From: a virus
Direction: 5' to 3' (one strand)
Virus record (IMG/VR): IMGVR_UViG_3300046804_004386
Location: 1 to 33,236 of that record
DNA: 33,236 bases
Shown here: one piece after another, positions 1 through 7,900 of the stretch
How the letters are laid out: each line of letters opens with the position of its first letter
How positions within the stretch are numbered: position 1 is the stretch's first letter
Notes under the pieces: model-generated
Database searches by the model: none
The model's input: the letters and a program-made list of their open reading frames with translations, nothing else
What the model was told of the DNA's origin: nothing
Program-made: the position numbers and the translations under genes

Positions 1-546
1 AAATGGGAGAATATCAACTATTAAATGTATTCTATTTTCAGATGATCTATTATCTACATAATGATATTTTTGATTGTTTATTTCATACCATATACCTTCT
101 TTAAATTTAAACAATTTATCGTCAACATAAAAGTCAACACTAGAATTTGTTTTTATCGGTAAATGTAATCTATGAGAAGAAACTAAACTAATATTACTAT
201 CCCAATGCCTATCAATTTTACTGTTTGGTAAAAGATTAGCTAACATACATTTAACTATAGTACCTTTATATTTTTTTTCTAAGAAATTAAATTCTGGTTT
301 TAAAAATTCCCATATCTTAGAGTTTCTATTTTTTTTATAAATTGATAATTTATTATTTACAATTCCTTCACTCCAGATTAAAGGATAGGATTTAGTATTC
401 CTGTGAACAAAAAAAACTTTTTGTCTAAGAGACCAAGAATTCCAATCATCATCTGATAGTTCATTAACAAAATTTTTAATATCTTTTATATCAGTTCTTT
501 TTAACTTTAGAACCCTTTTTGGTTTTTTTATTTCTTTTTTTCCCAT
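1..546 (-). CDS. 2OG-Fe(II) oxygenase, aspartyl/asparaginyl beta-hydroxylase type (3' end cut by window edge)
   Basis: The reading frame opens at ATG 546-544 and runs without a stop to base 1, giving 182 residues with the C-terminus missing. Visible motifs are IDRHWD (H114-x-D116), then YHYVDN (H162) and NRIHLIVDI (R172). This order fits the iron-binding HxD...H triad and 2-oxoglutarate-binding arginine of the aspartyl/asparaginyl hydroxylase fold (PF05118). Such enzymes couple 2-oxoglutarate decarboxylation to hydroxylation of a substrate; the substrate here is unknown. The N-terminal 20 residues are lysine-rich. The start lies 19 nt inside the upstream Mom-like gene, so the two are probably translationally coupled. 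It could be a protein hydroxylase acting on host or virion protein, or act on a small molecule or modified base. Family assignment is fairly sure; function is not. Confidence 0.7.
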   Translation of the reverse strand, partial: MGKKEIKKPKRVLKLKRTDIKDIKNFVNELSDDDWNSWSLRQKVFFVHRNTKSYPLIWSEGIVNNKLSIYKKNRNSKIWEFLKPEFNFLEKKYKGTIVKCMLANLLPNSKIDRHWDSNISLVSSHRLHLPIKTNSSVDFYVDDKLFKFKEGIWYEINNQKYHYVDNRSSENRIHLIVDILPF

Positions 547-1133
547 AAAACATTCAATGATTTATCAAATACCATCAAGTATCTATGCTTTCTACTTCTT
601 TCTTTCCACTCACCCTCAACACCCTTCACGGACCCTCTAGAATGCTTTGTACCATCAGTATAGTAAAAGTCTTTTTTAGGATCTGTTAGACCGTAGTAAG
701 TAAAATTACAAGCTCTGTATATAACTCCAGTATGGTGATTAGCATCAGCATAACTAAGAATAGCACGAACGTTGGCATCTTTTCGAAACCTCTTTATACA
801 ACGACTGACAAACCAAGAGGTAATATTATATTCCGTTTTCTGAATATCGGGATGAACGCAAAGTCTTGAAAGTTCATATAGCCCATCTTGTTCCTGTCTT
901 TGTAATCCAAACGCACCAACTGCTATTTCTGGGACGGGGATTTTAGTAAACACACAAGCAGCGAGACAGTCACCGATGTGCATAACATCAGAAATACTGG
1001 ATTTGAATAAACCGTAGTTGTACCCACTCTTGAAATCCTTTGATTCGTCTTTAAGATAATGATAAGTATAAAGAAGATTTTTGATTTCTTCTTTACTTAC
1101 TCTATCTATAAAATACTGAGTATTTTTACTCAT
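528..1133 (-). CDS. Mom-like DNA modification acyltransferase
   Basis: This 201-residue protein resembles the phage Mu Mom family, GNAT-fold enzymes that convert adenine in phage DNA to a carbamoylmethyl form and block host restriction. Visible family-type motifs are YHYLK (24-28), ELSRLCVHP (87-95), SYADANHHTGVIYRACNF (127-144) and KHRYLMVFD (182-190). In Mom the SYAD...IYxA segment belongs to the cofactor/active-site region. Length is slightly below Mu Mom (about 230-240 residues). Its ATG overlaps the stop of the 56-residue gene upstream by ATGA, and its end overlaps the downstream hydroxylase by 19 nt. It lies in a cluster behind an early-type promoter, consistent with modifying DNA during replication. 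The exact base modification cannot be told from sequence. An ordinary GNAT acetyltransferase is the main alternative. Confidence 0.72.
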   Translation of the reverse strand: MSKNTQYFIDRVSKEEIKNLLYTYHYLKDESKDFKSGYNYGLFKSSISDVMHIGDCLAACVFTKIPVPEIAVGAFGLQRQEQDGLYELSRLCVHPDIQKTEYNITSWFVSRCIKRFRKDANVRAILSYADANHHTGVIYRACNFTYYGLTDPKKDFYYTDGTKHSRGSVKGVEGEWKERSRKHRYLMVFDKSLNVLWEKKK

Positions 1134-1300
1134 TCTTGTGAGGATTTCATCATATATTCTACGGTTGTGGCAACATCATTCATAGCATCTCTAAGGAATG
1201 GTTGCTGACCCGATTCCTGCTTAAGAATAGGTCTTGAATCGTCGGTAAGAGTCCAACGCCACTGTTGCATATCTTTGCAGTACCAGAGATTTATCTTCAT
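1130..1300 (-). CDS. small conserved cyanophage-type protein, 56 aa, unknown function
   Basis: A 56-residue frame opens at ATG 1300-1298 and ends at TGA 1132-1130, forming an ATGA overlap with the Mom-like gene downstream. The protein starts MKINLWYCKD and carries a tryptophan-rich segment (W6, W14, W16) followed by an acidic/polar helix. There is no signal peptide, membrane segment or metal-binding motif. It begins 20 nt after tRNA-Thr. The tight coupling to the Mom-like gene may point to shared expression or a partner role (inference). The frame is well supported by the overlap and by lack of other coding in this stretch; the function is not known. Confidence 0.65.
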   Translation of the reverse strand: MKINLWYCKDMQQWRWTLTDDSRPILKQESGQQPFLRDAMNDVATTVEYMMKSSQE

Positions 1301-1320
1301 TTTAAAACGTAGGTTTTAAG

Positions 1321-1392
1321 AGCCCCCGACCGGATTTGAACCAGCGACCAACGGTTTACAAAACCGTTGCTCTACCACTGAGCTACAAGGGC
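1321..1392 (-). tRNA. tRNA-Thr (anticodon UGU)
   Basis: The minus strand folds as a 72-nt cloverleaf. The acceptor is GCCCTTG paired with CGGGGGC (two G-U pairs), the D arm is GCTC/GAGC, the anticodon stem is ACGGT/ACCGT with loop TTTGTAA (anticodon TGT), and the T arm carries TTCAAAT. CCA is not encoded, so host CCA addition is needed. It lies one base after the stop of the 89-residue gene and is probably cut from the same transcript. Phage tRNAs for A-ending codons such as ACA fit an AT-rich phage in its host. Confidence 0.93.
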
Positions 1393-1393
1393 A

Positions 1394-1663
1394 TTAATCG
1401 GCAGGCATCATTTCTGGATTTTCCAGTTCTAACTCAAACATTAGAGGATGACATTCTTCCATTATAAGGTAATAAGAAGATTGGTACAAGTCCTCTGGTT
1501 CAAAACGTCTTTCGTTGTCTGCTAGTTCTATGAGTTCCAAATCATACATAAGACTATCTGGAACATCATCAAAAGTGAAAGGAATGCTCTGTATAAAGTA
1601 CATCAGAACAAGTTGTGTTCCTTTGTTGTACCAAACATACCTGGCATCTATTCTGTATTTCAT
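1394..1663 (-). CDS. conserved cyanophage-type hypothetical protein, 89 aa
   Basis: The 89-residue product starts MKYRIDARYVWYNKGTQ and is acidic toward its C-terminus (repeated ELE/EMM-type residues). An aromatic-rich N-terminal half (Y3, Y9, W11, Y12, Y22, F23) suggests a small folded domain. No signal peptide, membrane helix or catalytic motif is visible. It lies between two tRNA genes, tRNA-Leu upstream and tRNA-Thr directly downstream. I do not recognise a function. Confidence 0.7.
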   Translation of the reverse strand: MKYRIDARYVWYNKGTQLVLMYFIQSIPFTFDDVPDSLMYDLELIELADNERRFEPEDLYQSSYYLIMEECHPLMFELELENPEMMPAD

Positions 1664-1707
1664 AGAATAGTTCCTAATACTTTTGTTTATTTAGAGGTTA
1701 AACCTCA

Positions 1708-1792
1708 TAGGAACGGAGAGAATCGAACTCTCACGGGATCTACTCCCAACGGATTTTAAGTCCGGTGCGTCTACCTATTCCGCCACGCTCCC
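1708..1792 (-). tRNA. tRNA-Leu (anticodon UAA), class II with long variable arm
   Basis: The minus strand gives an 85-nt class II tRNA. It has a seven-pair acceptor beginning GGGAGCG with two G-U pairs, the anticodon loop CTTAAAA (anticodon TAA), an extended variable arm, the T arm GAGAG-TTCGATT-CTCTC and discriminator A, as usual for Leu. CCA is not encoded. It reads UUA, a codon favoured by AT-rich phages. A terminator-like hairpin lies just upstream, and the 89-residue gene follows 44 nt downstream. Confidence 0.93.
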
Positions 1793-1794
1793 AT

Positions 1795-1817
1795 AAAAAC
1801 TCAGAGAAGACTGAGTT
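1795..1817 (-). terminator. stem-loop with T-run between the 59-aa gene and tRNA-Leu
   Basis: On the minus strand AACTCAG (1817-1811) pairs perfectly with CTGAGTT (1804-1798) across a 6-nt loop, and T residues follow at 1799-1795. The hairpin includes the stop codon of the 59-residue gene and ends 3 nt before tRNA-Leu. It may terminate partially or act as a processing site for the tRNA. The stem is only seven pairs and AT-rich, so strength is doubtful. Confidence 0.45.
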
Positions 1818-1980
1818 GACTATCAAATTCTACCGTATAAGTCGGAGGATGTAAAGTGCAGTATTCATTAAACGTAATCTTCATTTCTTTGTTTGTAAGA
1901 TTACAATTTGCTGCTGCTTTTGGAACATTCCATTTTGCTGCGAACAGCATTTCCATAGATTCTTTTGTTTCTGGTCTCAT
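1801..1980 (-). CDS. small conserved cyanophage-type protein, 59 aa
   Basis: A 59-residue frame runs from ATG 1980-1978 to TGA 1803-1801. It starts MRPETKESMEMLFAAKWNV and continues through KAAANCNLTNKEMK and FNEYC to HPPTYTVEF. The middle (KWNVPKAAANCNLTNKEMKI) looks like a helix-turn-helix-like module, so a small DNA-binding role is possible but unproven. Its start overlaps the stop of the upstream 60-residue gene by ATGA, so both are co-translated from the promoter at 2186-2215. Confidence 0.7.
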   Translation of the reverse strand: MRPETKESMEMLFAAKWNVPKAAANCNLTNKEMKITFNEYCTLHPPTYTVEFDSQLSLL

Positions 1981-2159
1981 AGGGGATTTGCGTATGAGAG
2001 TGTTTCCTCATCAACTGTTGAACGTACAAACTCTAGCACACTCATAAACTCTTCAACCGTATCACAGGACACTTGTTTTTCTGACCCCTCATTGGAGTAA
2101 AGATACACAGTTCGCTTTAGTGGATCAACGACGCATCGTGCCAGGTACTCATCTTGCAT
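1977..2159 (-). CDS. conserved cyanophage-type hypothetical protein, 60 aa
   Basis: This 60-residue protein starts MQDEYLARCVVDPLKRTVYL and is compact and acidic, with a predicted beta-strand N-terminal half (CVVDP...TVYLYSNEG) and a helix (DTVEEFMSVLEFVRSTV). It is the first gene after the sigma70-type promoter at 2186-2215, whose -10 box is 27 nt upstream of the start, and leads a cluster of small genes, tRNAs and the Mom-like enzyme. The function is not recognised; early takeover proteins of this size are common in T4-like phages. Confidence 0.68.
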   Translation of the reverse strand: MQDEYLARCVVDPLKRTVYLYSNEGSEKQVSCDTVEEFMSVLEFVRSTVDEETLSYANPL

Positions 2160-2185
2160 TCGGTTCGTTTTTTAATTACCCATCT

Positions 2186-2215
2186 ATCATAGCAGGGCAC
2201 CCAGCAGGATGTCAA
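2186..2215 (-). promoter_or_regulatory. sigma70-type (early) promoter
   Basis: On the minus strand TTGACA (2215-2210) is followed by an 18-nt spacer and TATGAT (2191-2186). That is a perfect -35 and a five-of-six -10 box, reading toward the 60-residue gene. It lies six nt past the stop codon of the last structural gene, marking the switch from late operon to early cluster. Confidence 0.75.
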
Positions 2216-2220
2216 GAGTC

Positions 2221-2865
2221 TTAAGAAAGACTTCCAACTAGGTTTCCATTGATATTAGCAACCCAAACAGTTGCAGTTCCACTAGTACCCTCAGAGAAAG
2301 AAGTAACAGAAGCAGCTCCAGATCTAGACAAATTAATCGATGAATAACCAGAGGTTGTTGTGCTTGCTGTAATTGATATCGTCCTACTATTAAGTGCATT
2401 TGTATTTCTTATATAAAGAAATACTTGCCTACCAACAGATAAATTCGATACTTGAAATGTTGTAGTGCCCGTAGAAAAAGATGCAATATGACTATACATT
2501 TGTGTCGTTGATGCATCAACTGTTATAGTAGAGCTTGAACCATCTGTGCCACTTGAAGTTCCAGAAGCAACATAAGTTACTGATGTTGTAACTCCAGAAA
2601 CCTTTAAGTCACTAGAAATATATGCATTTCCCTGAACGGTTAATTGTGCTAACAGACTATCTGTTCCAATTGATACTTGTTTCGATGTATAGATTCCAAC
2701 ATCTTGATTATTTACTCTTACCCAAAGATTGGAAATGGTACTCTCTAGAGGAATTACTCCGTGACTTAATCTTTCTGAGATTAATGAGTTATATGTTGAT
2801 TGACCAACCGCAACATTATTATCATCAAGAATGTCAGTATCAACTACATAAAAATATTGAGTCAT
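2221..2865 (-). CDS. virion structural protein, tail fibre/appendage-like, 214 aa
   Basis: The protein is rich in Ser, Thr, Gly and Val. It has an N-terminal segment resembling tail-fibre attachment regions (MTQYFYVVDTDILDDNN, then GIYTSKQVSIGTDSLLAQLT around 57-76) and a long beta-rich Ser/Thr tract (about 95-200). Segments such as LTVQGNAYISSDLKVSG resemble the triple-beta or S74-fibre style of phage appendages. It is the last gene of the late operon, 13 nt after the previous stop, with a GGAG ribosome site. No chaperone or receptor domain can be named. Structural role is inferred from composition and position. Confidence 0.65.
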   Translation of the reverse strand: MTQYFYVVDTDILDDNNVAVGQSTYNSLISERLSHGVIPLESTISNLWVRVNNQDVGIYTSKQVSIGTDSLLAQLTVQGNAYISSDLKVSGVTTSVTYVASGTSSGTDGSSSTITVDASTTQMYSHIASFSTGTTTFQVSNLSVGRQVFLYIRNTNALNSRTISITASTTTSGYSSINLSRSGAASVTSFSEGTSGTATVWVANINGNLVGSLS

Positions 2866-2878
2866 TTTATCTCCTTAA

Positions 2879-3580
2879 TTACTTATTAATGCTATAAATT
2901 GAATTATCTCCAGGATAATCACTTATTGAAGTACCCTTGTATTCAACAATTAGTTTTTCCCCGTCCTTTCTCTCTCCATGAATTAAGAAATAACAATCAA
3001 TATTTGCTCCATTTCCAGATTTAATGACTATTCTTCTGCCCCATTCAATTTTATCGACTATTAAATCTTGAGGATAACCTATCTGAGTTAAATTGACTGT
3101 AATAGTTTCGGCATCTACAAGTCCGTTCCAATATTCAGGAAGTTCAATAATATTAGAATCTTTAAGTCTTCCTCTATGATAGACTGCAGATTCTGGTCCC
3201 TCCAAGCAAACGTGCCTGAGTCTCCACTCATCTTTTGTTGGATGTGGTATATCAAATGGTTTTCTTGATTTTAAATTTTTACCACCAGCAATAAAGTCAT
3301 CACCAAGGACTAATCCAGAAAAATCCGTTAATAAAGCTTTAACCATAAATTCAGGTATCTGACCTGTACTTCTTTCTAGAGTAACTGATGATGTGCTACT
3401 TCCATTTAAGTGAAGATAAACATAATCAGCAGGAGATTCTGCAGTGTTTACTAAACACATCGAAACATCGCTGAGAGTAAAGTTTACACCCTCATCAAAT
3501 TTAAAATCATCATTGTCTCTATATTCAAATGGAGTTCCAGGTCCAGCAAAAGTTCCATATTTTTGAAATGAAAATACCAT
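2879..3580 (-). CDS. virion structural protein with HPTK...CLEGPE...LPEYW domain (copy A), 233 aa
   Basis: The N-terminal 100 residues are beta-rich and unlike the neighbour. The C-terminal half (about 108-195) shares a domain with the gene immediately upstream: PHPTKDEWRLRHVCLEGPE, VYHRGRL, IELPEYWNGLVD, TITVNLTQIG. I recall this domain from T4-like cyanophage structural genes, where it sits at the C-terminus of fibre or spike-like proteins; its job is not known. The start codon overlaps the upstream stop by one base (TAATG). It probably forms an appendage at the baseplate centre. Confidence 0.65.
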   Translation of the reverse strand: MVFSFQKYGTFAGPGTPFEYRDNDDFKFDEGVNFTLSDVSMCLVNTAESPADYVYLHLNGSSTSSVTLERSTGQIPEFMVKALLTDFSGLVLGDDFIAGGKNLKSRKPFDIPHPTKDEWRLRHVCLEGPESAVYHRGRLKDSNIIELPEYWNGLVDAETITVNLTQIGYPQDLIVDKIEWGRRIVIKSGNGANIDCYFLIHGERKDGEKLIVEYKGTSISDYPGDNSIYSINK

Positions 3581-4239
3581 TATTCTTCAATCTCCGTTAC
3601 TAATCTCTCAACATCTTTTCTTGTGCCAAAAATGTGATAAAAACAATGAATTGGAATCCCAGGTCTTGCCTGAAGATGTACTTTATTATCACTCATTCCT
3701 TTTACGATTATTTCTTGATGAGCACCGATTGGAGTCAGAGAAACTGTAATCGTTGTTTCATCAACTAATCCTTTCCAATACTCTGGCAACTCAATATAAT
3801 CTCTATTTAACACTTTTCCTCGAACGTAAACTCCATTTTCTGGACCTTCCAAGCAAGTATGAACTAATTTCTTACCAGGTTTTGTTGGGTGGTCAATTAC
3901 AAAATTTTTAATTGATGCCTGAAGAACTTTTGTTCTTATTAATTTAGACTCAATATATTTTGCTTTTAAAAAAACATCAACTCTTACAAAACTTTGAAAT
4001 CTTGCATACAATTTACACCAAAGAGAATACAATGGTGATTTAGAATCAGAATTAAAAGTTTGCCCAACCATCAACGTTGCATCAACTTTCGCATATTGCT
4101 GAGCAGCACCAACTTGCATTGGTCCCTCAACAAACCCGGATCCTCTTATTTTTGTTGGTCCAACTCCAAGTGCCGGAGGAATTCCAGCACCAACCATAAG
4201 TTGTCCACCAGCTGCAACATCGTCTTGACAAAAAGCCAT
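3580..4239 (-). CDS. virion structural protein with HPTK...CLEGPE...LPEYW domain (copy B), 219 aa
   Basis: The N-terminus (MAFCQDDVAAGGQLMVGAGI) is Gly/Ala rich and needle- or trimer-like. Residues about 118-195 form the same domain as the downstream gene: DHPTKPGKKLVHTCLEGPE, VYVRGKV, IELPEYWKGLVD, TITVSLTPIG. The two genes look like tandem duplicates of one C-terminal domain joined to different N-termini. The spacing to the upstream gene is 12 nt. A role in spike or fibre assembly is inferred only. Confidence 0.65.
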   Translation of the reverse strand: MAFCQDDVAAGGQLMVGAGIPPALGVGPTKIRGSGFVEGPMQVGAAQQYAKVDATLMVGQTFNSDSKSPLYSLWCKLYARFQSFVRVDVFLKAKYIESKLIRTKVLQASIKNFVIDHPTKPGKKLVHTCLEGPENGVYVRGKVLNRDYIELPEYWKGLVDETTITVSLTPIGAHQEIIVKGMSDNKVHLQARPGIPIHCFYHIFGTRKDVERLVTEIEE

Positions 4240-4251
4240 TTTTTTACCTCT

Positions 4252-4938
4252 TTAAACAATATTTTGATTAACTTGAAAGTTTCTTCCACCAACTTTCGAA
4301 TCTTTAGTAGCACAGGCATCTGTGACTCCCCTGATTATCGATCCATACATACTCAAACAACTATTTGCTGCGACTTCCACTTTACCACTTGACGCTATTT
4401 TACAAACAGAAGATCCATTCAATAAGACTTTTTTGGCGTCTAACTCAATTGATCCGCCAGTGGCTTTCATTCTAATATTTCCTTTAGATCCACCTTCTCC
4501 GACAGCAATTAATTCAATGTCAGTTCCTTGTAGACGAAGTTTTCCGTCACTTGCTACAATACAAACATTTCCGTGCCACGAATGAATGAACAAAGTGTCT
4601 TCCGATTCTGTCCTATCTTCACCACACTCTATAGAAATTCTACTAGGAGCAGTAATTTGAGTACATTTTTCTCTGGGACCATCTTTATCAAGAACAATTC
4701 CGTGTCTAGCATCAGAAGCCTGAATCAAAACATCCGCAATAACATCACCTTGTTTATGAATATGCCCAAAGCTAATAGAACCATGATCATTTCCATAACG
4801 AAGTGAAGTATAAGATTGTTTTGCAGTATTGTTTGGAGAAATACCAGATTTAGCAATATTACTAGCAAGTAGTTCCTCTCTACCAGCAGATGGTCTGGTT
4901 ACTACTTTTGTATTATTTTGATTTCTTGCAATTGCCAT
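4252..4938 (-). CDS. putative baseplate spike-like structural protein, 228 aa
   Basis: The central and C-terminal part (about 105-215) has a repeating beta pattern of the form GxIxxxAxxGxIxLxAxxI (for example NIRMKATGGSIELDAKKVLL, then KIASSGKVEVAANSC). This resembles the triple-stranded beta-helix of T4 gp5 and VgrG spikes. The gp5-like protein in this window lacks such a tail, so this could be a detached spike module (inference). It contains six or seven Cys residues, unusual for a fibre. It sits between the 1393-residue protein and the paralog pair in the late operon. Confidence 0.55.
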   Translation of the reverse strand: MAIARNQNNTKVVTRPSAGREELLASNIAKSGISPNNTAKQSYTSLRYGNDHGSISFGHIHKQGDVIADVLIQASDARHGIVLDKDGPREKCTQITAPSRISIECGEDRTESEDTLFIHSWHGNVCIVASDGKLRLQGTDIELIAVGEGGSKGNIRMKATGGSIELDAKKVLLNGSSVCKIASSGKVEVAANSCLSMYGSIIRGVTDACATKDSKVGGRNFQVNQNIV

Positions 4939-4973
4939 CAGAAATTAACAAAGTATATACCTATTTAATAGAC

Positions 4974-7900
4974 TTAAATTTCAGTGGTACTTTCAGGAGT
5001 CTGTGGAATATTAAGGCGAGGATCATTGCTAGTGACATCAGTACCAGATCTTTGAATCGCACTTGCAGGAGTAGTAATTTCTCCAGTAATGCTTTCTTGA
5101 AGAGTATCATATACTCTGACGGGGGTTCCAATCGTCTTATAGTACCCAGCATACTTAAGACCATTTTCATAGTAAACTGCACCATAGTAAGGACGACCCT
5201 GATAATATCCAGTCTGCTTTAAACCAACCAAGTCAGTAACCTGAATAAGTTGTTCTTGTCTTATTTGCTGATCTATTAAAAGTTGAACAGGGTCTCTTAC
5301 AACACGGAATACGGGTCTAAAAGAGACATTCACTCCTGTTTCAGATGGCATTGTTATTGATGGATAGACATTATAAGGTCCACCAGGTTTTGTAACTGTC
5401 ACATTAACAATTCTTCCAAAAGAATCACATTCATAATCCAATTCAGCCCCATTACTTGGTATTATAACGATTTTATCTTCTCCACATCTATAATTAATCC
5501 CAGGATTTTCTACAACTATATCCTCCAGTTCCAATATGACTGGATAAGATTCTGTTGGCTTAATATCAGTAATATATCCATTTCCAGGATCGTCTGGTAT
5601 TATCTTTTTAACAACTCCCTTTCCAGTAATAAGTTTAGGGCAAGGAGGTGGAATTAAAATAACCCCAACCCCCATTGGATTTTCAACCCAAGATCGTCCA
5701 GGTTCACGGACAACAGAGATATTTTTTTCAATTAATAAAGAAAAACCGGAAGGATTATTTACAAAAATATCAGTAGAATCTCTAACATTTTCAAGCTCAA
5801 CTACAACATCAAATTTACCAGCAGAAAGATTTACATTTTGGAAACTAGGATTACCTTTAAAATCAGTAGTTGTTAAAAGTTTTACTCCATTGATGTATAA
5901 TATTCCAACATTATCCGCTTGAAAAGTTATTTTATATTGTCCATCTTCGGGAAAATTGACTTTCTTCCATTTAAATGTTTTAAGATCATTAATCGAAGAA
6001 TTTGCAGAATCTATTGGGGGGAGATATGGTGATATAGAATTATCATTCATAAATTTTCCCCACCTCTTATCGACATAAGAAAATACGAGAGGACCTTCAT
6101 AAACAACATCACCTTTTGTTGCTCCACTTTTTAAAGTGTCTGGGATAGATTGTGTTGCATCAGAGTCAACTCTAAAGGTTAAATCATAAGTGTTTCTTCC
6201 CTCTTTAGTTTTTCTCTTATTACTTGAAGTAAAAGTGCCACTTTTTGCGGTTATTCGTATATCATCATTATCATTTTCCGATTTAGTATAATCTGCAAAA
6301 ATTCTATTTGAAGTACCAACCCCACCTTCATTGTCTTTAGTTCCTTTTTGTATCAATCCTTGTTCAACATTTTTATATTTGCTAGAATCTTCTTTGGCAA
6401 CGACTTTATAATCTGTATTTGGTTTGACTCTTATAGTATCAGTCCTAGTTTTTTTGTCTTTTTTTGCTCCGGGTATTGTGAAAGAATCTTTTCCATCCTT
6501 AGAAGTAAAGTGAATAGATAAATCTTCAAAAGCACCTTGACCATAAACATCAAAATCAACTTCTACAAATTCTACAGGGACATTAGTGCTAGTTTTAACC
6601 TGCCAATCTTTAGTTGTAAATATTCTCTGATTAATAGTAGTGAATATATCAGCAGCAACGTTTGAAACTTCTACGGATATTTTATGTGTGCCTTTAGTCA
6701 AAAATATTTTTTCTATTTTGGGACTAACTGTGGCAAAACTTTCTAATTTAGATTTTTCAACTCCATCAACTAAAACTCTTCCAATATTATCACAACTACC
6801 CTTAATTCCATAATATCCAGCATAAGGAATAATAACGTCCCAAGAATTTGAATATGTTACTCCACTACCATCGCTACCAAAATCATCTTCTGGAGGAACT
6901 GGAGAAATAGCATATCTATTTAAAAATTTAGCCCAAGCATTATTTCTAACTGGATACCATTGTTTTTCGGAACTAGGAAATCTAGTTGACCATATTGGAT
7001 TTGGCGGGCATCTGCCATCAGAAGGAGGGGGCGTTTCCTTAGGTAATGGAGCCAGAGGAGCATCAATAGTAAGAGAAACACCCATTGGATTCTCATTCCA
7101 AGAAGAAGAAGATACAACTACAGTGTCACGAATAGACTTACCATAAATCTTTGGATCTATTTCTTCGGTCCCTATGCCATAAATGTCAAATTTAATATTA
7201 ATATCGGTTCCTTCACCATCTAATAAATCAATTCCAAGAGATCCTCTTAATTTTTGCAACTTAGTCTGACCAGAAATATTTTTAAGTGGAGTATCTACGA
7301 ATTGAATTGGACCATATGTTTTACCCGCAACAAAATTTAAATCTTTTACAATAGTTTCATACGTTAAATAATTTCCAGCAACAAAAGTGCTTTGTCCTAT
7401 AGTTAGATTTTTCGCATTTATACTATTAGCACCACTTGTTCTCAATAAACTTACATTTCCTTTCTCTGTTGGAACTATTATTTCTGATGCGGCAATTCCA
7501 TAATTAAGTGGATCATCCTTAATAACTTCCATTTTAGCTTTAGCTGTTATATCTCCCTTACCCTTAACTTCAATATAAAATCCATCTTTTTTTTCTATTA
7601 TTCTTACTTCGGGAGGTGGTATATTCGGTAAAGTGAATGTTGCCGATGGATTAGATACAATCGCAGTTTTTGTTTCAACATCAGCAGAATTTACTACATC
7701 TGATATTCTCAATACAATATTTTCATCCTTTCCTTGTTTATCAAAAAGAACAATTTTTGTTTCATCTTTAACAATCGGAGGAATTACACCTAGAGATTCG
7801 CCAGAAATTTGTATTGGTCCATAAATTTTACCAGCGGTAAATTTTCCTTTTTTTGTATCAAAATCAGCTTCTGGAAGGTTATTTCTTCTTTTTAATTTTA

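Noticed and set aside
2216-2236. Small AGTCTT/AAGACT hairpin at the end of the late operon
   Set aside because: Only six pairs, AT-rich and with no T-run; not good enough to call a terminator.
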